This document shows positions 22,948 to 35,522 of a DNA stretch of 64,000 nucleotides, piece after piece. Made by a program: the position numbers and the translations under genes. Position 1 is the first letter of the stretch, and each line of letters starts with the position of its first letter. The DNA comes from Isoetes taiwanensis (Eukaryota; Streptophyta; Lycopodiopsida; Isoetales; Isoetaceae), in assembly GCA_021234155.1 (NCBI GenBank), contig JAJEKV010000025.1, positions 60,001 through 124,000 on the forward strand, in the 5' to 3' direction. The notes under the pieces were generated by a model. That model did not search any database and had not been told where the DNA came from. It saw nothing but the letters and a program-made list of their open reading frames with translations.

Positions 22948-23412
22948 TTGACAAACAAAAGCCCTGACACAGGAAAAGGACGAAAGCAAATCTTGGACCC
23001 TAACCCTTCGGCAGAGGTAAAGCCTTCAATTAAGTTTTGCCCCAGCCAAGAGTCATCTGGCAGGAAATCCAGTTCTGATAGTGGTGCTGAGCATCATACG
23101 GTCCTTCAACCAAATGGACATGCAATTTCAAAAATTATTGGCAATATGGGACACAATATGTATTCCAGAGACTTTCATAAATTTCAGAATGGACATGCAC
23201 TGGCGGTTGATTCTCAATCATGCCCCAACAATGATTCTACTCATATATGTGATGGAAGCGGTACGTGTCCACAACAAGATAGTATTCCTGCATATTCCAG
23301 TGTGCAAGTGGGAGCAGCCCATGTTGATAATGAGAATATATGGGCAGACAAAGGGATCATTGAGACTATCACGATTATCAAAATGAAGGTTGACAAATCT
23401 CAAAAACTTTGA
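22948..23412 (+). CDS. Hypothetical 154-codon frame, possibly an exon
   Basis: Uninterrupted frame with balanced, hydrophilic composition (MTNKSPDTGKGRKQILDPNP at the start; Ser, Asn, His and Asp rich in the middle). An acceptor-like TTCTAG precedes it at about 22926-22931, so it could be an internal or last exon instead of a complete gene. No domain, signal peptide or membrane segment recognised, and there is no supporting neighbour. It may equally be chance. Confidence 0.25.
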   Translation: MTNKSPDTGKGRKQILDPNPSAEVKPSIKFCPSQESSGRKSSSDSGAEHHTVLQPNGHAISKIIGNMGHNMYSRDFHKFQNGHALAVDSQSCPNNDSTHICDGSGTCPQQDSIPAYSSVQVGAAHVDNENIWADKGIIETITIIKMKVDKSQKL

Positions 23413-23819
23413 AGTTGAATTAGGGTTTTTAGCTTCTTATTTATGTTCGACCATATTTGCAGGACTGAATAAAATGTTTATGCATTATGTGGAGGCTTGG
23501 AAATCTTGGTATCTACATGCTGCAATGCCATCGGGAGTGTACGAAACAAAGGATATTGTTAAATAAGGTTACAAGCATAGCAATGAATTCACATTGATGC
23601 TGCAGTAGCGGCCAAATAGAGCTCTCAAACTGCATATGAATCTGCAGGTTCATATTTTCTTAATTCGTCTGCAAAGTTTGTGAAACATCACAGAGCAAGG
23701 CGAAGTAGATTTGGTAATGGGTCCCTTCAAAGAATTGTATTTGTTCGGCACAATTCTTTTCCTGAAATCATAAAAGGCAACTGCCTAATTTATTTGTAAA
23801 AGACATGACATTCTAACTT
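23413..23819. other. Intergenic, nothing recognised
   Basis: AT-rich spacer before the inverted pair of polypurine elements. No feature supported. Confidence 0.4.
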
Positions 23820-25515
23820 ACTAGTAATGGTGCCCAGCGTTGTTGGGCGTAAGTTTAGAGGCTGTAAATGTTTTGGGTCACAATGAGAAAAGCCCAATTG
23901 TGAAAAGCCCAATTCATTTCCTTTTCTTTTTCCTATTTCCCGCATTTCACATTTCCTCTTTTTCTCCACATATTTTTCTTTTGTCTTTTCTCTTGTATGT
24001 TTCCTTATTTTCCGTCCCCTTCTCTTCCCTTTTCATCTTCTTTTTTTCGATGGCCTTTTTCCCTTCCATTTTCCTCCTTTCTCCACCTTTCCCTCTTTTC
24101 CCTTTTTCATGCCACTTTTCCCATTTCTTTCTCCCTCCCTTTTCCCTTTCCCTTTCCCTTTGCCTTTGCCTTTGCCTTTGCCTTGTCTTTTCCCCACCCT
24201 TTTGTTCTTCCACTTTCTCCCGTGCTTATTTTCTCTTCATTTTTTCATTTTTTCCCACCCTTTCCCTCTTTCTTTTCCTCATGCTCTTTTCCACTCCCTT
24301 TTTCTTTTATCTTTCCGTTTTCCCATGCCTTCTTTCCCTTCTCTTTTGCCCAATTCTCACCGTTTCCCTTTCCCCTTTTCCCTGTTCCTTTTTTCCCTTC
24401 CCTCCCCTTTTCTTTTTTCTCGTGCACTTTCCCCCTTTTCTCCCTTTCCTATTCCACTTGCCTTTTCCCATGCCCCTTTTTTTCTTCCCTTTTTCCCCAT
24501 TCTTTTTCTCTTCCCCCTTTTTGTGCTCGTTTTTCCTTCCCTTTTCCTCTTTTCCTCACCCTTTCTCTCCCTTTTTCCCGTGCCATCTTTCCTTTCTTTT
24601 CTTCTTTCCCTTTTTATTTTCCCCTTTCGTTTTCTTTTTTCCATTTCCTTCTCCCTTTCCTCGCCCTTTCCCTTTTCCCCTTTTTTCTGTGTCATTTTCC
24701 ATTATCCTTCTTTTTCCCTTCTCTTTTCCTTTTCCTATGCCATTTTTCTCTTTGTGTCACCCTTTTCCCCATGCACTCTTGCCCTTTATGCCATTTTGCC
24801 CTTTTCATCACACCCTCTTCCCCATGCATTCTTTCCTTTCCATCTTCTGCTTTTTCCATCTCAACTATCTTTCCCTTTTTCTTTTCCCTTTCCCTTTTAC
24901 CATGCCATTTTGCCTTCCCTTTTCCCCTTTCTCCACCTTCTCCCCTATCCCTTTTGTCCATGCCCTTTTTTCCTTTCCCTTTTCCTCTTCTTCTTGTGCC
25001 CTTTTTCCCTTTCCTTTCCCTTTCCTTTCCCTTTCCCTTTCCCTTTTTCGATGCCATTTTTTCCTTCTCTCTCTGCCATCTTTTCTTGTTCCCCTTTTTC
25101 CCTTTCCTTATTATCTTTTCCTCACCCTTTCCCTCTTCCATTTTTCTCAGTGTCTTTTTTTTCCTTCCTTTCCCCCTTCCCTTTTTCTTTTGCCTTTCCC
25201 CTTCCCTTTTCCTTTCCCTTTCCCAAAGCTATTTTCCTCTTCCCTTTTCCCTTTTTCCCATCCTCTCTCTCTTTCTCATTTTCCTATGTTGTTTTTCTCC
25301 TCCCTTTTTTTCCACGCCTTTTTGCTCTTCACTTTCCCCCTTTCATCATCCCTTTTTCCTTTTCCTTTCTCCCTTAAGAGATCCATCCCAATCATGGTAA
25401 TGTGTAGTGGCAAAATAAATCTCGACCTTTGCAATCAAATGACCTTAGCCATTCAAATTAGGGCTTGATCCAAGATGGTATAACGCCCAGCGTTGCTGAG
25501 CATAGCTAGGAACTG
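23820..25515 (-). repeat. Polypurine element P3 (purine-rich strand is minus)
   Basis: Inverse-orientation member of the P1/P2 family. The left boundary 23820-23847 is the reverse complement of the palindromic motif (ACTAGTAATGG, then CCCAGCGTTGTTGGG). The tail follows (TGTTTTGGGTCACAATGAGAAAAGCCC-like, about 23866-23892), then a polypyrimidine tract at about 23915-25370. The head is at 25370-25480 (AATTAGGGCTTGATCC). A second palindrome copy, CCCAGCGTTGCTGAG, lies at 25486-25500. Long Phe/Pro/Ser/Leu frames on the plus strand result from the absence of purines. Confidence 0.75.
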
Positions 25516-27150
25516 TAAATGATATACTAGAGCAATTCTTAAATGGATTCACGTTCTTAAAATTAGATAATCAAGAGCATTCGACCACATTTTCCATTTC
25601 CCCTTACCTTTTCTCTTTTCCTTTTGCCTTTTTCTACTTTTTTTTTTTTCTATTTTTCCCTTGTTCCTTTTCCCTTTTTACATTTTTTTGAATTTACTTT
25701 TTTCTTTTTCCATTATTCCATTTCCCCTATTTCCCTTTTCTCTCCTCTTTTTTGCTTGCCTATTTTTTCTTTTCTATTTTCACCTTCTCTTTTCTCCAAT
25801 TTGTGCCCTTTTCCTGTGCCCTTTCCCCCCTCCCTTCTCCCATTTTCCTCTTCCTGTTTTCCTCGTGCTCTTTTTTCCAAGTTTTCCTTCCCCCTTTCCC
25901 TTTTTCTTTTCCTTCTCCCCACCTTTTCTTTTTTCCCCTTTGCCCTTCCTTTTTCCTCCTTTACCCAGCCCTTCCGTCTTCCTTTTTTTCTAGTGCCCTT
26001 TTCCCCTTCCTTTCCCCCCTCTTTCTTTTCCCTTTTTTCTTTTCCCTTCCTCTATGTCCAATTTTCCTTCGATTTTTCCCTTCTCTCACTCTTTCCCTTT
26101 TTTGTCATGTCCCTTTTCTCTTCTATTTTTCTATGTTGTTTTCTGCTCCTCTTTTCCCCTTTCTTCACCTTTTCCCACCTCCCCCTCCTTTTCCCTTTGT
26201 GCCTTCTCTTTTTCTTTTTCTATTTTTCTCTTCCTTTTTGTTCACATCCCCTTTCTATTTTTCGATTTTACCTCCCTTGTTTCTCTTTTACCTTTTTCCA
26301 TTTGTTTTTTCCCCTTATTTCACGTTTGCTTTTTTCATTCTTCCCCTTCTCGCTTTTCCCCCTTTTCTTTACCTTTTTTTTATTTTCCTTTTCTCTCATC
26401 CCATACCCTTCACTTCCCCTTCCCCTTTTTCTTTTCCTTTCTTTTTTACCAATGTCCTTTTTCCCTTCCATTTTCCTCCTCTCCAGACCCTTTCTCTCTT
26501 AGGCTTTTTTTCTTGCCCTTTGTTCCTTCCATTTTCTTCTCTTTGCCTCTTTTTTCTTTTCTTTTCCCCATCCTCTCCCTTTTGCCTTTTTCCCTTTTCA
26601 TTCCTTCTTCCCTCTCTTTTTCTATTTCCTTTTTTTTTTCGTGTCCTTTTCCCTTCCTTTTTTCTCCTTTCCCACCTTTTTTCTCTACCCCTTTCCCACT
26701 GTCCCTTTTCGCTCCTTCCTCCTCCCCCTTTTTTTCCCTTCCCCCTTTTTTTTTTCTTTTTCCCTTCTCCTTTTCCCTTCCCTTCTCTCCACCCTTTTCC
26801 TCATTCCCTTTTTCCCTTCCCTTTTACTCCTGTCATCACCCTTTCCCTCTTCTCCTTTTCGTAGTGTTCTTTTTTCTTTTCTTTTCTCCCTTTCTTTTCC
26901 TTTCCCTTTTTCGTGCTCTTTTCCATTTCGTTTTCCCTTTTACCCGTGTCTTTTTGCCTTTCACTTTACCTTTTTCTCCTCCCTTTTCCTTTTCTCTTTC
27001 CTCTTCAGACATTAGAGCATGAGCATTTATGGTGGTGGGAACTCGTGCAATAAATCTTGGTCTTCGGATGCGATCAGATGATCTCAATCATCCAAATTAG
27101 GGTTTGCTTCATGACATACGCTGAAACTTTATAATATAAGATTGCATTTT
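25516..27150 (-). repeat. Polypurine element P4, tandem with P3, tail end diverged
   Basis: Polypyrimidine tract at about 25588-27005, followed by a head homologous to those of P1-P3 (inverse orientation; ACTCGTGCAATAAATCTTGG and CCAAATTAGGGTTTG, about 27030-27110, then TTATAATATAAGAT). I cannot find the palindromic boundary motif at its right end, nor the conserved tail at its left end, so it is a diverged or truncated copy. Long reading frames are composition artefacts. Confidence 0.65.
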
Positions 27151-28337
27151 ATTGTTCTCCATGAGATCGTACATATTAATTCTAGAATATTGATGGTCTG
27201 GCTGGCCATGAAGAAAAGCTGTTGGTATGGTATGTTATTCCAAATACTTTCATTTTCTTTCCGGGAAGGGCGAGCTCCACGGCTATGTTTCAGCTTTAAG
27301 GTATGCTTTGCAGCTGATTGAAGGATAGTTATTCCATTTATGGAGAATTTGCATCAGTATATATATGATATGGCCCACGTTTCTCATCATGGAGAGCAGT
27401 AAGTATAGCCCCCTGAACTCATTTTTGTTTGTTGATTATGTCAAAATTAGTGTGTCCATGGCAAAGAAAGAACTCTATTTTGAGGCTATAATGTGTATGT
27501 TCCATTTGCAGAGGCAATTGGCATCTGTAACTCATTCAGCTTCTTTTCTGACATTTGAGACATCTTAAAAGGTATTTCACATTTGGAACATCCATTCTCA
27601 CAAGGGAGATGTAGGCCAAGTATCGAAGAGCCTATGTCATATCTATGTTAGAGCAGGAACATAGTTAGGCATGAGTATGGCATTAGTGGCCACGATTTCC
27701 ACGATCTTAAATATGCATCTGAACCTGCAATATTGTTACCCTCCTAGGATCTATTCCTTATGCTTTTAAAGATTTTTCAGTAATTCTATTTCAAAATATC
27801 TGATCAATAATAAAGGAGAAAATTGCATCACAGGCAACAGAGCATAGTGTAAAATTTTTTGCTCAAACTTGAAATCCTTCTGTTCATATTTTAGGACCAT
27901 ACAAATCGATTTCTTTTCTTACGTACACACTGAGCATATTTAAGTGGATGCAACATTGAAACCCATGCCATTATCAAAGACTTTTCTATTTGCAAACTTA
28001 GTATCAGACCTTTTTCTCTAAAGATTTGCAGACGAATCCCAAGGTTCAACTCTTGCATGTTCTTTCGCATCTCAAGATGTCTAGAATTGAGATCTATTTG
28101 ACTTATCATAAAACTTCTTTTGCAGCGAGTTGGAGAAGAGAAATGTTGTCGCGATAAATTTCTTGTACTAATAAATGTGTTCCTAATGTTGTCGTGCATA
28201 AATAAAACCAATTAATCAGGCCCTAATTTGAATAGCACTTGTCTAGATTTATCGCACATTATCCATCAAATAACACAAAATTTGATCAATGATTCGAGTT
28301 CGAACATGTATTGGAATGTTAGAAGTGTTTTCCCTTA
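27151..28337. other. Intergenic, nothing recognised
   Basis: AT-rich. No domain-bearing frame, repeat end or RNA gene visible. Confidence 0.4.
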
Positions 28338-28960
28338 ATTTTTTTGTTTTGCTTCTCATCAATGATAAATTTAGTATTTGTTCTTTGTTGTTCTTCAATC
28401 ATACAATTTCTTGATTTTTTTTTAGGCCATTTATTAATAGCTTTGATTGACCATATATTGCATGTTAAAAATTCCTTATTTTTCTATTCTTCTTTTAAAG
28501 AAAGTGCAATAAAACTTTGCTTTATAATTGGACACTTAAGATTTGGGAAGGTTGAGTGGTTTTTGGGCTGCTATAATAGGACGGATGATTAAAGGTTAGT
28601 TTTTGCTCTATCCCAAAAGGTTTTGCACATGCCTTGAGCAAGATATTTTGTTTGATTTTTTCATGAACATATGGATTTTTTAGACAAAAATGTAATTGCC
28701 ATAATAACAACGTGTGGAGATTTGTCAAACCCTAATTTGTGTTGCATTTGTTTTGACTTTTGTTCTAATTGTGTTTGATTTTTATAAACCTTTTGTACCA
28801 AAATTAAGGCCCGTCGATATATAAGGAAAAAGAATTTTTGGCCATTGCATCAACCATATCGAGCCAAAGCTTTGATGGAAAACATTAAAACTGGATTTGG
28901 ATTGTGGGGGTGAAATAGTTCTTGTTTCTAACTATGGTTTTTCTTCTTTTAATGTTTCAT
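28338..28960 (+). repeat. Copy of the LTR left-flank sequence (also at 48985-49584)
   Basis: Aligns over ~600 bp with 48985-49584 and ends in the same ...AATGTTTCAT immediately before an LTR. Shared blocks include TTGCTTCTCATCAATGATAAA and TGGGCTGCTATAATAGGAC. Differences are clustered at sites that are CAG or CTG in the right copy. The same flank before two LTRs implies a duplication that included the insertion junction, or an assembly duplication. Confidence 0.7.
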
Positions 28961-30835
28961 TGTTGCCCCTGCTATGGCAACATGGCAAGGTGCCATCAAA
29001 TCTTATTCATATTTAGTAAAAAGAAGATAGTATGTTGAAGAACCAAGTGAAGACATTGAACTGGAGTCAAGGTCACACATTGAGAGGATCTAAGCATCTA
29101 GAAGTTTGGAAGACCCTATGAAGTTTGCAAGCTATGAAAATGGTATTTTCTCCTTCATATTGTCATTTCTACTCTACTCCTTCACATTGACCTCATTTCC
29201 AACATACCATCACCCTTGTGTTTTTGCATCCCCACACCCTATACCATTATTCATCTCACACATAGCCTCATGTTCCATAGTTGACCTACCACTACCTAAG
29301 GCACAATTTCCAAGAAAGTTGTTACACCAAAGAGATTGCCTAGCATCAAGTTTCATGTTACTATTTTCCATCACACCATTCCATTATCATGCACTTCACA
29401 CCAAGTAGCTAAAGCAAAAAAAGCATTTTTGCTAGCTAAAAAAAAAGGGAAGGAAAAGCTAAGCACGAATTTGCCTAGTCACCACTTCTAGGTGACATGG
29501 CATGATGGCTAGACACACATGTCATTACCTACAAAGCTACTTTGGTCCACTCATTATTTGTTACTTCCATATGTCATCCACCAAGTTGCCACCTAAGCAA
29601 CAAGTGTCCACATCATCACATCACTCCACACCATTACATCACTCAACATCATTACATCATTCTACATCATCACATCACCCCACACCATTACATCACTCAA
29701 CATCATTACATCATTCTACATCATCACATCACTTTACATCATCAAATGATGACTAGGCAAGTTTTGACCAAACCCAAAAAGTTGGTCAACCATAAGATTG
29801 AAATGCTTGGAAAATGAGTCTGACTAGGGGAAAAGATGGTTACCAACCCTTAAGTGCCACATCATCATCATTTTTTTTTGCCACCTCACCAAGTTCCATG
29901 CCTAGTCACTTCATTTATTTTTCCCACAAAAAAAAAAAATCAATCAAAGTATTGCATTCGAAAATTTAATGATACCACCTGGTAGCCCTCATGAAACCAT
30001 GCCACCTGGCACAAACATTTTTGAAAAAGAGTTTATATTGACGTTCTAAATGGCTTCCTTGGGAAACGTGCCTCATTATTAAAACAAAATGGTAAAACCT
30101 ACCTACATCTACCCCCATCTATCTACCCTCACATCCCCTCATCGCCAAGTGGCGTCCCCGGCATGCAAGTCGAAACACGAGCCGAGCTTGGCGTGGGAGG
30201 AGACCACGTAATCAATAAACAGGAAGACAGATCTCTATTTATACCTTGGCCCATTTTTTGATTCCTGCCTGTGGGATAATTGCTCAAGAGAAAAACTCGA
30301 ACCCTAAAATTTAACTTGCCAAGAACCTGTTTTTTCTTCGATCGAACTGGTCAATCATTGCATCGGCTAACCATTTTTGTCCTGTTACACCCAAAGAAAT
30401 ACCTAAACCAACCAAAAACGTGGCCAAGATCCCGAAATTGCCAAGATCCGGCCGGAAACAGAGATTTTTTAAAAGGGGTTTTGTTCGATAGTAAAATTGT
30501 GGGCTTTTCGCGCGATTCAAAAGGCGGTGCCGAAGAGTGAAGTCGAATTGATCTTTGAGAGATCCTCCTCCCTTAAGAAATCAGTCCTGAGGCATATTAT
30601 GATAAATTTGTATCCAAAAAGTTCATGACTTGTGTGTTTTTTAGAGATGTCCTGTTGATTGATCATTCTGATCATTAACATGATATCAAATGTCATGACT
30701 TTGTTTCTAGTTGAATGAAAATCTGATCTTGGAAAATATCATTGTTGCATTTGCATTTGAATTAACTTGAAAAATAGAAAGAAAAAACTACGTATCTGTA
30801 TTGGCTTGCATTCGAGGCTCTAGTTGCATTTAGCA
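28961..30835 (+). mobile_element. Copy C: truncated LTR of the Tat-like element
   Basis: Starts TGTTGCCCCTGCTATGG and follows the ~2.6-kb LTR of copy B for about 1.9 kb, then jumps at TTAGCA|GTATTG into integrase sequence. It includes the 54-bp CATCA-rich tandem repeats near 29610-29730. An internal deletion or recombination has removed the LTR end, PBS, gag, protease, RNase H and reverse transcriptase. Confidence 0.85.
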
Positions 30836-32000
30836 GTATTGTGTAAGATTGATCAATCTGGTGTCCTACTAAGGTGTGTTGATAGGTCAGAAGCTGAGTT
30901 GATTCTAGAAGCCTGCCATGAAGGAATTTGTGGAGGCCATTATGCAGCTGACACAACTGCAAAGAAAATACTCAGGTCTGGATATTACTAGCCCAGCTTG
31001 TTTAAAGATTGTTATGAGACTATCAGGAGATGCCACAAATGCCAGATACATGGAAAAAGAATTCTTCAACTTCTTTGCCTTGACTAGCATCCGTCTCGGT
31101 CCATTTCAAACTTGGGGACTAGACTTCATAGGGCCTATACATCCAAATTCTCCCTCTCGGCATGAGTACATACTAATGGCAAGCAGATTTTTTTCACCAA
31201 ATGGGAGAAGGCGTCCCATTGAGACAAACAAATGCTTTAACAACTGCTAGGTTCCTCCATGAAAATATTTGCACTAGATTTGGTATTCCTCTCGAAAATA
31301 GTTTACGAGGAGTCACCACCAGTTCATAAATGATGTGATTAGCAACCTCCTAAAACCTTGAAAGTGAAGCATGTGAAAAGTTCAACATATTACCCTCTCG
31401 GGGCAATGGCCAAGCTGAGTCCGCCAACAAAGTTCTAAAAGGTATTCTCAAGAAGACAATAGAGGTACATAAAAGGATTGGCACCTTAAATTACAAGATG
31501 CACTTTGGGCATATAGAACTACAATTAAAAATGCTACTAATCATACACCTTTTGCTCTTGTCTATGGTGTTGAGGTCATTATTCGGTGGAACTAGAGTTG
31601 CCTTCCTTAAGGTTAGCTCTAAAGATTCAAAATGAGATGGAGGAAGCATACAAAGATAGGTTTGATAGGTTGCTCCATCTAGAAGAAGAGAGGTTTGGCA
31701 GAGAATGCCATCTTGCTTAAGAAGGCAAAGGATGCAAGAAGACATTCAAAGCCATTCACAAATTGCAAAGGAAGTTTCAAAGAGGGGAGCTAGTTCTCAA
31801 ATGGGACAAAGCAAAGGAAAACACAGCGGAGTAAATTTGATTTGTTTATGGGAAGGGCCATACAAAATCTGTGGACAAGCGGTACAAATTCTTACTTCCT
31901 AGAAGATATCACAATGGGACTGATGACTCATGAACCCTATAAACATATTACATCTAAAAAGATATTGGCAACAACATATTTGTATGAGTTTGTTTGAATA
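30836..32000 (+). pseudogene. Copy C: integrase fragment
   Basis: Corresponds to copy B 56376-57540. It begins just before the integrase zinc-binding region (CHEGICGGH in copy A) and runs to the C-terminal GPY-type region (GPYKICGQA). Many frameshifts interrupt it. Nearly all differences from copies A and B fall on CAG or CTG triplets, for example near 31295, 31396, 31580 and 31912, so some may be sequence errors. Confidence 0.8.
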
Positions 32001-32941
32001 GGATAGCCATTTAGATAGTTAGCTACTTGAATTATTAGAGACACTAGCTTTAAAATTAATAGGCATGTTCCTTAAAGATGTGGGTGCTTGTGCTCTTTTG
32101 ATGTTATTTTGAAATTGCTTTCATAAAATAAAAAAAAAAAAAAAAGAGAAAAAAAAAAAAAAAAAAAAATAGGTTTTAAATTTGATATCTTGTATGTATT
32201 ATGATGTTGCAGGTTGAGATCACAAATCCATGAAAGCCTAGGAGGAGTTGTTTTCTAACATATGTAGAACTTGTCATGACAGTTCACCAAATGAATAATT
32301 TCCACGAGCAAATAGTTGCCCTCCAATTCATATCGGCCCGAAATTCTTCATTGATGCGGGATCCCAAACAGCTAAACATTACTACGATTAATTTGGGAGA
32401 ACATGGTACTGACATCGTATTTTTTCCACACTGGCAGGTCCACCTGATACATTCCATCCATTTTCATCTGCCTTTGTTCCATTCTCATCCAGCCCTTGCT
32501 TCCCAAATCATTTTCAGAAAAGAGAGAACACAGCCTGCTACCTTCCATAAGCCTTCCATAAAGGTGGCTCAAGTTTTAGAAAAAGATAAAAACACTCCCA
32601 ACTCAAGTCACTGTTCTGCGCCCACACATCTTTCAAGAGAAGTCAAAGCAAGTCAAGTCGTCAATGAGTCAAATCACTCTCAAGGTCAAGTCCCTGCTTC
32701 AGCTCCATACAAACATCCTTCTGAAGACATCCACTCAAGCATCACTCACATCACTATGTCCATCTGCACAGACTTTCCCCAACATCATTTCCATTTTTTT
32801 TCATCTCCTTTTATCACCTTTGCTTTGCCCATATTCTCGAATTTCCATTCTCTTGTACTACCATCATTATTCTTACGTCATATTCCATTTTTTTTCACAA
32901 GGCTGGGGGGACCAGCCATTTCTTTTCCTTGTTTAGCATGA
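32001..32941 (+). mobile_element. Copy C: pol-to-LTR spacer
   Basis: Non-coding 3' internal region matching 57539-58482 of copy B. It includes the A-rich tract near 32128-32170, an acceptor-like ATGATGTTGCAG near 32201-32212 and a purine stretch GGCTGGGGGGACC near 32901-32913. It ends one base before the LTR at 32942. Confidence 0.75.
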
Positions 32942-35522
32942 TGTTGCCCTGCTATGGCAACATGGCAAGGTGCCGACAAATCTTATTCATATTGCGAGGA
33001 AAAAGAAGATACTATGTTGAAGAACCAAGTGAAGACATTGAACTGGAGTCAAGGTTACACATTGAGAGGATCTAAGCACCTAGAAGTTTGGAAGACCCCT
33101 ATGAAGTTTGCAAGCTATGAAAATGGTATTTCTCTCCTTCATATTGTCATTTCTACTCTACTCCTTCACATTGACCTCATTTCCAACATACCATCACCCT
33201 TGTGTTTTTGCATCCCCACACCCTATACCATTATTCATCTCACACATAGCCTCTTGTTCCATAGTTGACCTACCACTACCTAAGGCACAATTTCCAAGAA
33301 AGTTGTTACACCAAAGAGATTGCCTAGCATCAAGTTTCATGTTACTATTTTCCATCACACCATTCCATTATCATGCACTTCACACCAAGTAGCTAAAGCA
33401 AAAAAAGCATTTTTGCTAGCTAAAAAAAAAAGGGAAGGAAAAGCTAAGCACGAATTTGCCTAGTCACCACTTCTAGGTGACATGGCATGATGGCTAGACA
33501 CACATGTCATTACCTACAAAGCTACTTTGGTCCACTCATTATTTGTTACTTCCATATGTCATCCACCAAGTTGCCACCTAAGCAACAAGTGTCCACATCA
33601 TCACATCACTCCACACCATTACATCACTCAACATCATTACATCATTCTACATCATCACATCACTCCACACCATTACATCACTCAACATCATTACATCATT
33701 CTACATCATCACATCACCTTACATCATCAAATGATGACTAGGCAAGTTTTGACCAAACCCAAAAAGTTGGTCAACCATAAGATTGAAATGCTTGGAAAAT
33801 GAGCCTATTAGCCTTGTTCTTCCTCCTTGCCACCTTATTCTAACTTGTTGCCAAAAAATCATTTTGACTAGGGGAAGAGATGGTTACCAATCCTTAAGTG
33901 CCACATCATCATCATTTTTGCCACCTCACCAAGTCCCATGCCTAGTCAACTTATTGCCAAAAAATCATTCTGACTAGGGGAAAAGATGGTTACCAACCCT
34001 TAAGTGCCACATCATCATCATTTTTTTTGCCACCTCACCAAGTTCCATGCCTAGTCACTTCATTTATTTTTCCCACAAAAAAAAAAATCAATCAAAGTAT
34101 TGCATTCGAAAATTTAATGATACCACCTGGTAGCCCTCATGAAATCATGCCACCTGGCACAAACATTTTTGAAAAAAGAGTTTATATTGACCTTCTAAAT
34201 GGCTTCCTTGGGAAACGTGCCTCATTAAAAAAAATGGTAAAACCTACCTACATCTACCCCCCCCCATCTATCTACCCTCACATCCTCTGCCAAGTGGCGT
34301 CCCCCCTGGCATGCCAAGTCGAAACACGAGCCGAGCTTGGCGTGGGAGGAGACCACGTAATCAATAAACAGGAAGACAGATCTCTATTTATACCTTGGCC
34401 CATTTTTTGATTCCTGCCTGTGGGATAATTGCTCTGAAGAAAAACTCCGAACCCTAAAATTTAACTTGCCAAGAACCTGTTTTTTCTTCGATCGAATTGG
34501 TCAATCATTGCATCGGCTAACCATTTTTGTCCTGTTACACCCAAAGAAATACCTAAACCGACCAAAAACATGGCCAAGATCCCCAAATTGCCAAGATCCC
34601 GGGGGAAAACAGAGATTTTTAAAAGGAGTTTTGTTCGATAGTAAAAATTGTGGGCTTTTCTTGCGATTCAAAGAGATGAAATTCAAGAGTGAAGTCGAAT
34701 TGATCTTTGAGAGATCCTCACGCCTTTAAGAAATCAGTCCCGAGGCATATTATGATAAATTTGTATCCAAAAAGTTCATGACTTGTGTTTTTTAGAGATG
34801 TCCTGTTGATTGATCATTCTGATCATTAACATGATATCAAATGTGATGACTTTGTTTCCAGTTGAATGAAAATCTGATCTTGGAAAATATCATTGTTGCA
34901 TTTGCATTTGAATTAACTTGAAAAATAGAAAGAAAAAACTATGTATCTGTATTGGCTTGCATTCGAGGCTCTAGTTGCATTTAGCACTATCATTTTAAAA
35001 AAAAGTAAAAAAAAAGAGGGAAAGATCAATCTCCTAATGTTTAAAAGTCTGTCTCATTCTTTCTATAGATATTTGATGCTGAGACATGTCTTTTAAATCA
35101 CACACTGATGTTTTGACCTTGAAAATAGCATGCACTTATTGTGCAGGTCCTGTGTTCACTGTCAGAACTTAGTTGAGTCAAAAATTCATCATTGTTTTCA
35201 TTTGGTAAAATTTGGTGCACTGTCCAGTCCATTGACTGGTTTTTGACTTAGTCAAGAGTCAATATTCCCAACCAGCTGTGGAGATTCTTTGCATAGACTT
35301 TCTACAACACTTTTTACACATATCATTGTGTCATGCCATGCTTATTTGGGCTCAAAATGTCGAGTGCATTGGTTTCTGTGCCTGTTTGAACAGGATTAGC
35401 TTTTTTAGCTTCAGGGAAACTAGTGATATCTTGTTTTCTGGAAGTTTAAACACAGATATTCCACCACAGAGTGATCACCTCAAGTGATCTGGAGGTCGTA
35501 GACCAAGCTTAGTACTTCTTTG
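32942..35522 (+). mobile_element. LTR shared by copies C and A (interrupted)
   Basis: Near-complete LTR beginning TGTTGCCCTGCTATGG. It serves as 3' LTR of copy C and 5' LTR of copy A. It contains the 54-bp CATCA-rich repeats, a 106-bp tandem repeat starting GACTAGGGGAAGAG, and a TATA-like CTATTTATACC near 34384-34394. The last ~38 bp lie at 37835-37872, on the other side of the nested copia element. Confidence 0.85.

Noticed and set aside
32128-32170. Poly(A) tail of a retrogene (A-rich tracts near 32128, 46014 and 57662)
   Set aside because: The tract is at the same place in all three Tat-like copies, inside the element's 3' internal region, so it is an element feature.
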